This document shows positions 25,175-36,162 of a stretch of 64,000 nt of DNA, piece by piece; position 1 is the stretch's first letter; every line of letters begins with the position of its first letter. The notes beneath the pieces were generated by a model, which saw only the letters and a list, made by a program, of their open reading frames with translations, was not told the origin of the DNA and made no database searches. Made by a program: the position numbers and the translations under genes. The DNA lies in contig CANUEZ040000107.1 in the NCBI GenBank assembly GCA_948099385.1, positions 3,472,001-3,536,000 of the forward strand, in the 5' to 3' direction. This DNA is from Fasciola hepatica. Taxonomy: Eukaryota > Platyhelminthes > Trematoda > Plagiorchiida > Fasciolidae.

Positions 25175-25690
25175 AAAATCAAGTCACGGCCCAACGGCCG
25201 TGTCCAGCCCTGCCCAGCACTTGCGAATAGAGCACAGAAAGGTAAACGATAGATAGGCATTTGCAAAACATGTCTGAGCCATCGGAGTCGGTGTAAAGCG
25301 ATTATCTCTGTCAGAGGACGACTATCAGCACCAAACACACGACGATTAACTTCGTCATTGCTCACTCGATGTTCCCACCATGTACGAGCAATGCTTCGGG
25401 GACATCGGCTGTCGAACACAAAGATGCCGAGCATATTCAGCGCGAGGTGGCCATGTATCGTAACCACTGAGTAAATGCTACGAACCGCGGTGTTGTACAC
25501 CCGTCCCTTAAGAGATAGCCGGATGTCACGACGATGTCACAGGTGTCGCAGATTTGTGAAATCTGCTCGGGCTATCGCTATGCGTGAAATGATCTCCTCC
25601 CTAACATCGCCTTCAGTTGTTATCGAGCTCCCAATGTACTTACAGTTGTCAACTGAGTCAAGCTAATCACCACAAAGGGTGAGTGTAGAC
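25175..25690 (-). mobile_element. LINE D', inverted RT C-terminal fragment
   Basis: On the minus strand it encodes the RT thumb and C-terminus (EEIISRIAIARADFTNLRHL, RDIRLSLKGRVYNTAVRS, then RTWWEHRVSNDEVNRRV and LRWLRHVLQM). The segment 25218-25475 is close to the complement of 24688-24940 in LINE D, forming a hairpin-like pair with a ~280-bp loop. It extends further into the RT than D does. Confidence 0.75.
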
Positions 25691-25744
25691 ACAAGCTACT
25701 GTGAGAAAATTGGACGCGCCAGGAATAACGATTTCCCGTAACAA

Positions 25745-25946
25745 ATTCGAAAAGCGAAGTGAGAAACAAGTTTGCACAGTGTATCCCGGATCATTTCGCT
25801 GCATCTGTACACGAGCATACTGCAGTCAATGTGATTTTAATATAGTCAGTAGAATAATCAATGGAACTGAGACAAGATGGAAGTGGATGAAAAGTTTTGG
25901 GAGCGAACAAGAATGGGATGGGGGAGGTACTAAATGTTAGGTCACC
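25745..25946 (+). repeat. left inverted repeat of PLE-2
   Basis: Ends inward at 'gtactaaatgttaggtcacc'. Its complement begins at 26186 with 'ggtgacctaacatttagtac'. Confidence 0.85.
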
Positions 25947-26185
25947 ATCGATGACTAATCAGTTCACAATGATGGCGTCATCAACGAAACCAAAAGCAAT
26001 CGGTCATCAATTACGCCACATCTGATGGAACAAAAACACTTTGTAAATCCAAGCAACTCGTTTAAGATTATATACAACACGAATACGAGGTTGCTGAGAT
26101 ATGCTCAGGCCCTAGCCATTCTCAGTTATAAACCCAAACTGTGCAAACAGCGTGAATGACTCATCCGTTTGGCTTTACCCTGGTG

Positions 26186-26390
26186 ACCTAACATTTAGTA
26201 CCCCCTCCAGCCCATTCTTGTTCGCTCCCGTAACTATTCATCCACTTCAATCTTGTCTGTTTCATTGATTATTCTACTAACTATATAAAAATCACATTGA
26301 CTGCAGTATGCACGTGTACAGATGCAGTGAAATGTTCCAGGTTACATTGTGCAAACCTGTTTGTCACTTCTCTTTTCGCCAGAAATAGGC
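26186..26390 (-). repeat. right inverted repeat of PLE-2
   Basis: Complement of 25745-25946, with scattered mismatches and short indels. It starts directly after the LALPW codons. Confidence 0.85.
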
Positions 26391-26890
26391 CATGGTCGGA
26401 ATTTAGTTGGATGAGTCGATTACGCTTATCGCTTCTGTCGGCTGGAATGTCAAATCAGTCTCCTATATTCCTCTCCGACTCGTCCGGGTTTCCTTTTTGG
26501 TCACTGAAACCACCAGAAACAACGATCATATCCGTAGAGCGCACACCGAGGAGCAAATTAGACAAATCGTGGTTGAAGTCATCTTTGGCCCCAAGAGAGC
26601 TACAGTCGGCTGGAGCATTCACAATTATCGGCGCCTCAGTCTGTTACTGTTCATACTCATCGAACCATTCAGCCAAACTGCACACAGACGACCCCGTCGA
26701 CCAGCGCCTACTCAGCTTTCATGCAGACAGTGCGATGCAAACGCCAGCCCGACCGCGAACACGAGACACCGAGCGTGTATGTGAGGTGCGAGCTGCCGTC
26801 ACTGAAGTCGGGACCTGTATTCGCGTTTCGGGGCACAATAAAAACATATTTCAAAGGTTTCAGAACACCCAGTGAGAGCGGCCTGTTGCA
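26391..26890 (-). mobile_element. LINE endonuclease fragment (antisense)
   Basis: The same pattern of antisense blocks occurs here as at 45600-45970, which is the minus-strand endonuclease of LINE G. The plus-strand shadow frames share 'HRRAHTEEQIRQIVVEV'-like segments (26521-26590 against 45621-45690). The fragment directly abuts PLE-2. Confidence 0.6.
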
Positions 26891-28125
26891 CAGCCAGGTA
26901 GCCGAAGAACACGACTGCAGACTGAGTCAGAAGTATGCAATCAGAATCTAAAAATGGCTAGGTTTACAGTACGGCTGGAAATGTAGTGCACGAAGTTTAA
27001 CTAAACCTACAGGTTTCTGCGATTCCTTTACAAACAAAACAGTGGGGACAACCGAATCCGGCATGCTGATGTTAGGAATAACTGTTGTTTATCTGGAAAT
27101 TGTTCTGCGTGCCTGTCCCAGACTTTGTATGTGAGTATTTTATCTTGTTCCAGTTTAGACAACCTCAGGTCCTGTACCATTCCTCTTTATTGTCAAATGA
27201 GGTTTTCGCTTCCAACCAGAATGTATAGTCTGAGTAAACATCGTACACGGACCGCCAGTGACGTGAACATCGTTCAATTAAACACAATTAAGCCCCCACG
27301 AGTATTAGGAGATATTATTGACACAGGTCGTTTCATTTGCAATAGATGCCATCCGTTCAGAGACGGCTTTATCAGCACTTCGTACTGTGCGAGACACATA
27401 ATCGGGGATAATCAATTTACCAGGGTAATTTTCAAAATCAGCGTACATGTCTCACATAGTAGTGCGTTGACATATCTGAATGCCGGATTTGGTTTGCCTA
27501 ACTAGGTTCTTTGAAAGGGAATCGCAGAGAAACAGGATGGACTTAATAATATTTCGTGCACTGCGGAGATTCTTCCGCTTCCGATTGATAGCTTGCGGAT
27601 CCGCGGTGGGTCGGTTGTTAGAGCACACCACTATGGAGGTTTATTTGGGATTCGGGTTCCGACGGTGTAGTAAAAAGTTCTAGCATGCAAGTTAAATGGA
27701 ATGCCTGCACTTCTGTTATTCATGATAACCTGGGGCACACATCGGTTGGCCGTGGCGACCCGTGGGGTCATATCTTTTGCTAAGACTGACTGTATGGTGG
27801 GCGTCACGGCAATCTAACAGGTCAGGAGATTCGAGAGGTCCTTAATCTAATTGTCCTCAATTAGTGCACGCATATGCTGAGATTGAATACTGATGGAATT
27901 TCACTGCACGAGTTAGGTTTGACAACTGAAGCGAGACAGAACACCTCTCGCGCAAAGAAAAGTCTGTCTGAATTCAAATTTTGGTACCACTCGATTATGC
28001 GTCTGGTTAGCTGCTTTAGCACGCGGTTCATGTAAAGCAAAAAATCACCCCAACGTTGTTCTACCCCAGAATTCATTTGACACCCGACAAACATGTTATC
28101 AGCTACTCGCAACTGTTATTTATTA
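26891..28125. other. no firm gene; one tRNA-like block
   Basis: A 126-codon open frame (27125-27505, plus) and an 83-codon frame (27861-28112, minus, with VEQRWGDFLLYMNRVLKQL) are protein-like but have no domain or splice support. At 27590-27670 an A-box-like and a B-box-like block are spaced as in a tRNA gene. Confidence 0.35.
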
Positions 28126-28718
28126 TTTTCAATGATTCATTCTCAAGTCTTTACAAATCATATAGGAGATGGTTGTGCTGGCCAACTCAATGGTAATCTA
28201 TCTGTTCAGGTGCAAATGTAATGCAACCTACATTGGCCGAACGGCAAGGCAACTATCCCAAAGAATTAAGGAACACTGTCCACGATGGCTACAACATGGA
28301 GGAACAGGAACCATAGGGAGTGCCATTCTCGGACATCTGGTAGACTCAGGTCATCAAATAAGCACAGATTCAGCATTTAAAATCGTCTATCGAGTGCCCC
28401 CCCAATCCCCAGACACATCCGCTTACACACGCTGGCCACCGCAGAGGCGATTAGCATCCGTCTTTTGGCACTTGCCCTGTGTACACAGAAGTTCGTCCAA
28501 GCCCTCCAATTACCCTGGCCGCAAGTGGACCACCCCCACCCCTGTCACTCAGCGCCGAACCATGTGACCGTCGCGACCTAGACGTGCAGATGGACACGTC
28601 GATCTAACCTCAACGCGTCTCCCCCACAAACCACGTCCAATCCGAATGACCCTTAACCATTCCAGCACAACCATCTCCTATATGATTTGTAAAGACTTGA
28701 GAATGAATCATTGAAAAC
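28126..28718 (+). mobile_element. Penelope-like element PLE-3, GIY-YIG only
   Basis: Inverted repeats of 56 bp, essentially perfect, at 28126-28181 and 28662-28718 ('ctcaagtctttacaaatcat' on the left) enclose a GIY-YIG reading frame. No RT is left. It belongs to a different PLE subfamily from PLE-1 and PLE-2, because the repeats do not match. Confidence 0.85.
28169..28567 (+). pseudogene. PLE-3 GIY-YIG endonuclease ORF (5'-truncated)
   Basis: A 132-codon open frame begins inside the left repeat. It contains IYLFRCKCNATYIGRTARQL, the GIY-YIG motif with the CxC pair typical of Penelope-like nucleases, then QRIKEHCPRWLQ and GHLVDSGHQI, matching the second half of the domain including the catalytic-region histidine. 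After YRVPP the frame departs from the expected C-terminus, suggesting a frameshift near 28400. No RT domain precedes it, so it is not an intact element protein. Confidence 0.75.
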
Positions 28719-30609
28719 AATTGCTTGTCTCTGAAAACGTGTTCTGGTGTTATTTATTAGCTTGAGCAATCGTTTACTGGTTCTCGTGATGTCTAATACG
28801 CGAACTTATGTGGTTGAAATACAGAACGCAGGAATGAGTGGGTGAATTATCAATGTTGCATAACCGTCAGGTTTTGCGGTATTTTGGTGGCTGTTCTATA
28901 TATTTGTCTTAGACATGGAAAAACACTGTGTCGTAGCGTGCCACGCATAAGTATGAGATACATCCAACACCTCATCGGTACAACCGCGTTTTCGCCCTAT
29001 TTATGGGATGAGAGAAAATTGATGTCCGCGACGTTTGCATGGAACATAACCCGACTACTCATGAGTAGTATAAAACAGAATACTGCGTAAAATGCCTTGC
29101 CTTGTCCGAACACGTGACCAAGGTCATCGTCACTCAAAGACAGATAAACGGTACACTGTGAAATTACTTTGTTCCAGGTGACAAAAATATGTGCTGAATA
29201 CAACCGGAAACAAGAATCTCAGAAAATGATAAGCCATGGATTCAGCGGAACCCGGAACAACGATAACAAAGCTGAGGGACTCCGAAAAGCTGGCGTTCAA
29301 TATTGTCCATTTCGAATCTGCCACTGGTAGAAGAGTGTAAATGTGCAACAGCAAAGGTAGTTTACAACACATGTCAATCCGTTTTTCCACGTTTCATAGA
29401 TTTCAGCACAGAACCCAGTTTGGACAGCCGCGGGTGGGTAGCAGTAGTAATCACAGAGGAAGGAGGAATCGGTTCCGGAATGCCATCCGTTACCTTTGTA
29501 TTTAAAATCTCAGGAGAATATTCACGCGAATGCTCTGTCACGTTGACGTTATGAGCACTGCTGTCCGACTACAACACAGGTAATAGAATACAAAAGCAAC
29601 AACAATGCGGTTAGCCTTTTTTAATGATCGCAGCATAATTGTTATCATCATCGTACGGCAGTGATGAACGCTACCCTACACATCATTGATAAAACGGGAC
29701 GATTTTCTTCTATTGCCGGGAATGACATAAAAACAATACTACTTTTACCAAATCGTACCTAAAGACTTTTCCGTACATATATACGTTATCGTTGTTAAAC
29801 TATTTGAGTCAACAGTATAAGAGAAGATAACAACTGTGCCTAAGTATTAGAATGACTTGGAAGTCTCTCAGACGGTTGAATTAGCTTTGATGAAGAGAAT
29901 GGGTATGAGTTTACGGAAGGCTTGCGAGGAGTTTCATCGGAAGCACCCTGATTAGCCAAAAACCCCTATGAAGTTTTTGGTGTCATTCTGAGACTAACGA
30001 ATTACGGAAACGTTCGGCACCGCGCACCACCCGAAAGCAGCCACTAGCGTGAACTGGACTAGAATATTTAATTGCAACTGGCCCAGTGACGTCTGTTCGA
30101 GCAGCCTCCAACCAACTCAGCATGACAATCGGTTCCGTAATGAACATCCTTTGGAAAGAAAAATGCAAGAGCTACAAACCGCATCCGGGATCATTGAAAG
30201 TTGAGATAGAGAGTGCGTACCACAATGTGCGGTGTTCTATGCACGACAGAGTCTACCGAAGCATCGTTGAATGAATGCAGGCCCGCTTGGCAAACAATAG
30301 TGGTATTTCTGAACACACATTGTGGAAGGATATCGGAGTCGATCAGGATCAGGGAACGACAGTGGTTCTTTTCAGAGCCCGAGGACGACAATTCGGTCTT
30401 TTCAAAGACTACCACTATCTGGTCGTCCCGACCTTCATTTGTTATGTTCCCAACGGGAGAGGGTAGTGCAACAATTGTTATTTACCGACCTCGCTTTGCT
30501 TCCAAATGGATAAGTGAGAACCGGATTTGGTCTCTTTAGCTCTACTGTGTAGAATGAAGGCGCGCCTAGAGTATTAACACAGATCTCGTATCGATCAGAA
30601 AAGCTGGGC
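28719..30609. other. no supported gene
   Basis: Open frames at 29130-29390 (-), 29303-29554 (+) and a cluster at 30190-30540 overlap on both strands without domains or clear splice pairs. Confidence 0.4.
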
Positions 30610-30890
30610 TTTTTTACTACACGTGTGCACATGAGCGCAGTGAAAGAGGTATACTCCATAGCCATGAAGGTCCATTGTACTAATATTGATAACCGGTAAA
30701 CAGACCCTGAGACTTGGAGCGGCAGAGAACCGCAGAGGTTACCAATAAATCAGGTGTGGTTTTGATCCGGATGATATTGGATCACTGTCTACCACCCAAG
30801 TAACCAATGGTCGCGGGGATTCAACCCTCGGACATCCGAGGTGGTAAGCAAACGATCGAAACCACTCGATCACCACCAGTGACGACGCCC
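30610..30890 (-). mobile_element. tRNA-derived SINE, copy 2
   Basis: Full-length counterpart of 19515-19782 in the same orientation. On the minus strand the head has GATCGAGTGGTTTC and the B-box-like GGGTTGAATCCCC, then the shared body 'gtggtagacagtgatcca' and 'ccaagtctcaggg'. It differs from copy 1 by many substitutions, so the insertions are old. Confidence 0.7.
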
Positions 30891-31770
30891 CGATGAGCAA
30901 ATACGGAGATATTTGAAGTGGGTATTTGCAATTTAATTTACCATGTGTTCACCCTGATGACCCTGGAACACAACAACCCCCAATTTCATTCGCTGCGGTT
31001 TCCTCCGTTAACCGTTGACAGCATTATCAATACATGCGATCTTTCATCTCTCCATTAATCTTGGGATAAAATCATCTTTGAAGTCACGGTATTCAGGACC
31101 ATGGGTCTTCTTATTATCACGTGAATAAACCCGATACCCAGTAAAATACATCAATTCGCAGTGCTAGGGGATTCACTGGATAACAAAAGACCATGGGCTG
31201 CATAACGTTTATCACTCAAGTTATCGAAATTCAATGTTGTTGCGAAAGGAACCAATTATGTGGACACCAAACTCTAAAATTACGAGAGAAGAGTTTTGGT
31301 TGCTACCTACAGTATCAGATAGGACCAGACTGAATTGTCATATGCTGGAGTACGCAGAAGTTAGGATCATTTTAAACTGCTGTTCACATGATACCAAAAA
31401 CTTCATCCCATCTTGCTTCTTGGGATATAGGAGGAACGCGTCACCTAGCGCACTCGATTTCGTTCGAAATGCTCCACTCAGACGTCTTATAAAGCGATTG
31501 CACATGAATCATACATATGTGGCGTCACCAACTGAAACAAAAGATCTCATCGTTCAAACTACGTAGATTTCGTGAAAATGGTACACAAACAGTATATTTG
31601 CCTCCATTTCATGCTTTCTATTGAATCAATGTAACTATGTGTTTCGGTACCTCTATAAGTCGTCCAATCCTGTGATCTTTGAACTCAACTGATTAGGTAT
31701 ATAACGCTGACACTCCTTCATTTTCAATGATATTACCTGTCATAAACGGTCTTATTTCTTAACGCACTAA
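30891..31770. other. no firm gene
   Basis: A 110-codon open frame (31234-31566, plus) has no recognised domain and no evident splice context. Confidence 0.35.
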
Positions 31771-32135
31771 TCAGTGTTTAAACAGAACCCTAGACGGACG
31801 ACTCCCATCTTCCAGTTCTCCAGCACTAATCTGCCTACTAGCTGGAACTACAGTAGTTAGTTTGACAATTCGATCCCCGCCGTGTTTTTTGAATACCCCA
31901 CGACTCGCCACCAAAGTTCCCAATGCCTTCACGGTCTTTTCTTTTTTCATGTGTAGTTTTGACACTTTTTTAAATCCCGAAACAGGAACTGTGAAGAAGA
32001 TACGGACAGATAAGTGATGGTGCGTTACTGCCTGCCACTATAGATGGCACATCTTCGAAACTGTCCTGTCCTGATTCTGAACATGCAGATGTAAAAGAAC
32101 CGATGCTAATTTTTCTACGGGCGATGGTCACCAAA
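31771..32135 (-). CDS. 3' end of an unidentified host gene, two exons with a 40-nt intron
   Basis: Exon 32135-32029 follows an acceptor whose pyrimidine tract is a run of 11 C ('cccccccccccag') and ends at 'GGCA|gtaacg'. Exon 31988-31771 follows 'gtatcttcttcacag' and ends with TGA. The intron is 32028-31989. Phases match (one base plus two), giving 107 residues after the first partial codon. The first exon is acidic and serine-rich (ACSESGQDSFEDVPSIVAG). The last exon is basic (KKVSKLHMKKEKTVKAL, then RGVFKKHGGDRIVKLTTVVP). No family is recognised; upstream exons were not found. Confidence 0.55.
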
Positions 32136-32837
32136 CTGGGGGGGGGGGTGAAAATTATTCTGCGACAAGCTATATAAGTCAAGTAATTGCTTTATGCACC
32201 CCCCTTTCACATATTTGAAATCAATCAAGTAACAGAATACAATATAAACAACAAAAGAGAACTTTCAAAAGTAAAAATACGGGACACTGCACGTTGCACG
32301 TGTTATTCCCTTATTTTACACTACTTTCTATTGACGGTAGACGAACGCTGTTTCCTAGATTTCTGTTATCCGTTAAATCTGAGTTTTCTAATGGACTGAT
32401 CGAAAGCTGGTCGCATCGGACTGTGAAGTTCTCACGCCTAAGGAGAATCATTTGACGTTTTTTTTACCCTCATTGTCTGCTCCTTTGAAACCACGTGTTC
32501 ATTTCACAGTTCGTCCGGAGTGCCATATGTTTAAATCTCACATTCATTTGTCCGAGTACTTTCGGCGTGACTGCCCAGAACCATTGCTGTCGGTACATTT
32601 GGAGAATTCCTTTTTTTGCTATTTTATTTGCTGACGTTCATTGATTTGAGAACCGTGTTCATTGCCAGTCACGTTTATTGACCGTGCGTCTAGTAAACGG
32701 GCGGGGTACAGAGTAAACTGACACGAATAGAAAGAATTCAATACTACATCGGTCGTCGCGCAGGATAATCAGGACCGCGCTGCGCATTGCATCGAGCGAA
32801 GTGAACAATGATGAGTGGGCTACTGCTCAGGGATTCA
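32136..32837. other. G run and no further supported gene
   Basis: The plus-strand run of 11 G at 32138-32148 is the pyrimidine tract of the acceptor described for the neighbouring gene. Upstream exons of that gene may lie here, but none could be phased. Nothing else is seen. Confidence 0.35.
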
Positions 32838-33569
32838 CTGAAGTTGAAAGTTCGTGTATACTGTACCGCGGTGCGTTCACTTTCGCTGCATGGTTGCGAA
32901 ACTTGGAGTTTGCATGCGGAAGACATTCGTCCTCTTGAGGTTTCCGACCACCGATGTGTACGTAGTATCGCTAAGATTGGGTGGAATAGCCGAGTAAGCA
33001 ACGATGAGGTCAGAAAGAGAGCATTGGGTACTAATTCGGAGAACGTTCTATCACAACGTATCCAGATTAGTTCTCTTCGTTGGTTGAGGCACGTGTTACG
33101 TATGCCACACACACGTCTACCATACCCTGTCCTATTCTCCGTTCCTCTTCAGGAGTGGAAAAAACCACGTGGACGTCAACAGATGACGTGGCAGTGAGGA
33201 ATGAGAAAATGTACAACGAACTTAGGAAAAGTAGGTGCTTCGCGTCCTCGTGGTTGGGGTCCAAAAGATCCGTCTATGAGTTGGCTGGAGACACTGGAGG
33301 ATATGACAGCGAAATGCGAACAGTGGCGATCGTGTTGTCACTTCGTGTCGAATCAGAATGAATGATCAATGTGTTTGTTTAGTCAGACTGTGTATTCCAC
33401 GTGTTGGCTACTAGGGCTTTCATTCCTTTTCCCGCCTCTATAGGTCCATTCCCTGTCTATCTTATATTTTCCTACTTTCTAATACAACGTGCAACATGAA
33501 GATAAAGGCAGTGGTCAGTGGGGCTTGCCCTACTGTTTAACGCTGTGCGATGATGATGATGATGATGAC
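32838..33569 (+). mobile_element. LINE E, 5'-truncated copy of the LINE F family
   Basis: Begins inside the RT (LKVRVYCTAVRSLSLHGCE) and runs through SNDEVRKRALGTNSENVL, SLRWLRHVLRMPHTRLPY and, after a frame change near 33190, VRNEKMYNELRKSRCFASS. It is nearly identical to 44515-45135 of LINE F in the same orientation. The 3' UTR ends in (GAT)n at 33549-33569, the short-repeat tail expected of this LINE type. Confidence 0.85.
33549..33569 (+). repeat. (GAT)n tail of LINE E
   Basis: Seven consecutive GAT/GAC units at the end of the LINE E 3' UTR. Confidence 0.85.
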
Positions 33570-33779
33570 AAGCGAAGGAAACCTAGGAAGGCTAAGAAGC
33601 GGCTAGGATCATAAGAACGAAGTGGGAGACAGTAGAAAAAGCTTTATCAACGGCGGTCGAATTTTATTCTACAGACGCAATAAGACAAAACTGTCAATGC
33701 CATGGAATGCACGTTATTTAGCAAGATTGTTTTTTAGATAACAAGGACCATGAATCTCAGTAGCTTGCTTGACAATCGT

Positions 33780-34000
33780 GTAGAATATATCTGACCTCCT
33801 ATCCAACGTGAGTACTTCTCGAGATATTTTGTCAGTTTTGATACCAAAGCTTGCTCTCCATTATCGAAAATGGATGGGAAATACCCATTCGGTACAGCAG
33901 ACCTACGCCTTTTTGAAATAACCCATCTTGCGGATAATCCTCTTTTCCTGCATTGTTTTATCTCTTATTATTTCCGTAATACTTACTGGAAAATTTGATC
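33780..34000 (-). mobile_element. LINE RT N-terminal fragment (antisense)
   Basis: The plus-strand text around 33861-33960 parallels 41780-41870, the antisense of the FLPYFFQDGG and YLKRHKAAVPDG region of LINE H. Heavily diverged and without a frame. Confidence 0.5.
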
Positions 34001-35906
34001 AGATGAGCTGCTAGTCAAAATACCCAACCAAAAGCTTCAGATGGAGTTAACGATAGTGAGCTAATAAATCATCTCACTCACGTCTATTTCCGTACACCGA
34101 ATGATGGCAAAGTATATCTATTGTTTCCTATATTTAGTACACAATACCGCAGCAGGCGAAAGTACTACCTTCATTTCCATGTCCACTGGACATGGAAAAT
34201 GCTGACCTGGCTTTTTGATTGGGCTCAGTCTCGAAAATCTTCGCAGAATGTCCGCAATTGCAGCAGATTAGTCAGACTGAGGAACAACAACCGACTACTA
34301 CATACAGACAGATAGCATATACCTTGCATTATCATATTTATGGCAGCACACGGCTGCAGTGGACAATGCAAGTCTCACGAGACAGTTTTGACCGGGTTTC
34401 TGAAAAATAATACTACGTACACTATAATGGTTATAACCTAGGGTCATAAATAGGAACAACACAATGATCTCACCGTCTGATCATCTGACTCAAAGGTGGA
34501 ACACGGAGCTCGCGATCCGGGGACATCACGTTCGTAGCGCCTGTGCTTGATAATTTTGGGCTGAACACAAGCTATGAGGATCAAGAGGAAAGAGGAAATA
34601 TATCAGCAACACAAGTGCTAGATGAAAGGGTGAAACCAAAGCAACAAAGAATCTGGAATTACGCTTATGTGAGGAAAACATCTTCGATTTGATCTGATCA
34701 ATATATGCACGATACGTTACGAAGTGTTTTAACCAAATGTGATCTATTCAATGATGCCGTGTTGATCATCAATGGCAACTGGTGACCGAAACGGTACTCA
34801 TGATGAAGTGAATAATCTTCAGAATTCTGATAACTATTCCATAACTAGTAAAGATATAGTGCAAACGTGATTACTCACAAACCACCAACAATAGCTTGAT
34901 TTCAATACTAATTCTGTCCCGGAGTAGGCCGTATTTGTCAACTACGCGCTAACCGAATAGCATAGAGTTACGTCTGAACATGGGCACCACGGCTTGCTTC
35001 TTAAGATAAACCTATGCGATAAACGGATAGATTCGGCTCCTAAACTCCGGAATAGGCATCATACAACAGTTTTTGATGGCTGACGTCAGAAAAAGCGTGA
35101 ATGGTCTAATCAAAGGTTAGATCACTAATGGGAAGTAGGATAGGCCAAAGATTACATTTTTCTCGTCTAAGGTGAAGATGGATGAAAGAAAACTGATTTA
35201 GCAATCCAAAGTGACACCGTAACTGCGGAGTTACCGTGTCAAAATGTTCTGGCTCGGAAAACACGTGATGCACAGGTAGCCGCTGACCTAGAAACTGAAG
35301 ACCCGATAAAAGAATTAAGGTACCTCCAGTCTATCCGGTCGTACTATAAACTTAACTACATTCAAATTTGAATATACTTTGTGACTCGGCTTGCGGTTGG
35401 CTCATGTTCTTACTAAATTAGGGGTCTTACGAAAGGAACGCGCGATAGGAAATTGCGTCTAGGCCGTACGATGATACCCCATACTTGTTTAAGGCTTTCA
35501 CGTTTCCAACCAAAACGAAAAGTTCAGCCTGAGCTATCAACACCGTTAGCAATCGGACGTGAGCTCACACAACGGCAGTCCACCGCGCGCCGAAAACGAA
35601 ATTCCGCCGCGTACGTGTCGAACTCGAGTTGATGCAAGTACAATATCACAACTCCAATCGCTGCGTTCTAGTATATTGCTTCTCTGCACAACGATTGTGA
35701 CATTAAGTCACGCCGATAGACGCTAACGCGAACCAGTAGAAAAATTTCGTCAATTCTTCTGTAAGCACTTCGGTCTCTTCAGAAGGACAGACAGATCGGT
35801 GTAGGACTATAATCGACGAAGCAGACATCATGAATTCAGAGAATCACATGATTATTGAGTATTGTTGTGCAAAATAAATTCTGGAACCAAGTGATTTGTT
35901 TTTCAG
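34001..35906. other. no supported gene
   Basis: Short frames at 34121-34410 only. No repeat of the window was recognised here. Confidence 0.4.
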
Positions 35907-36162
35907 CTTTACTTTGCCCCGTGTACACCCTTCGGTTTGGGAATACGGTTCGATTTGCTGTAAGTTTAATCTTCGCAATTTTTGCATTGATGTATTTTAC
36001 GGTAAAACTCGCAACCGCCATCTGGACGAATCTCGGGTATTACCTCTGGCTAAAGGGATACAAACCAAACTGGACGGAAACAGTATCCGGAAACGGGGAA
36101 CTAAGTACACACTTACCGACTTCGTGCATTCCCGCCGAACTCACGGACTGTGTGCATAAAGT
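35907..36162 (+). CDS. possible terminal exon of an unidentified gene
   Basis: Directly after a good acceptor ('gatttgtttttcag', ends 35906) an open frame of 84 codons runs to TAA. It contains FTLPRVHPSVWEYGS, IDVFYGKTRNRHLDESRVL and KYTLTDFVHSRRTHG. A 'TGCT|gtaagt' donor at 35960 offers an alternative in which only 53 nt is exon. The sequence lies upstream of the Gypsy remnant and could belong to it. No family is recognised. Confidence 0.3.

Larger units (their letters stand above)
25745..26390 (+). mobile_element. Penelope-like element PLE-2, mini copy
   Basis: Two ~200-bp inverted repeats (25745-25946 and 26186-26390) enclose only ~240 bp. The enclosed frame gives the extreme C-terminus of the Penelope ORF (NTNTRLLRYAQALAI, LCKQRE, LIRLALPW), as in PLE-1. 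The repeats share blocks with the PLE-1 repeats (for example 'catttc.ctgcat' and 'gcatactgcagtcaa'). The RT and the GIY-YIG core are gone. Confidence 0.8.

Noticed and set aside
26297..26875. 192-codon plus-strand frame
   Set aside because: It runs through the right PLE-2 repeat and the antisense of a LINE endonuclease; similar antisense frames occur at 45603-45971.
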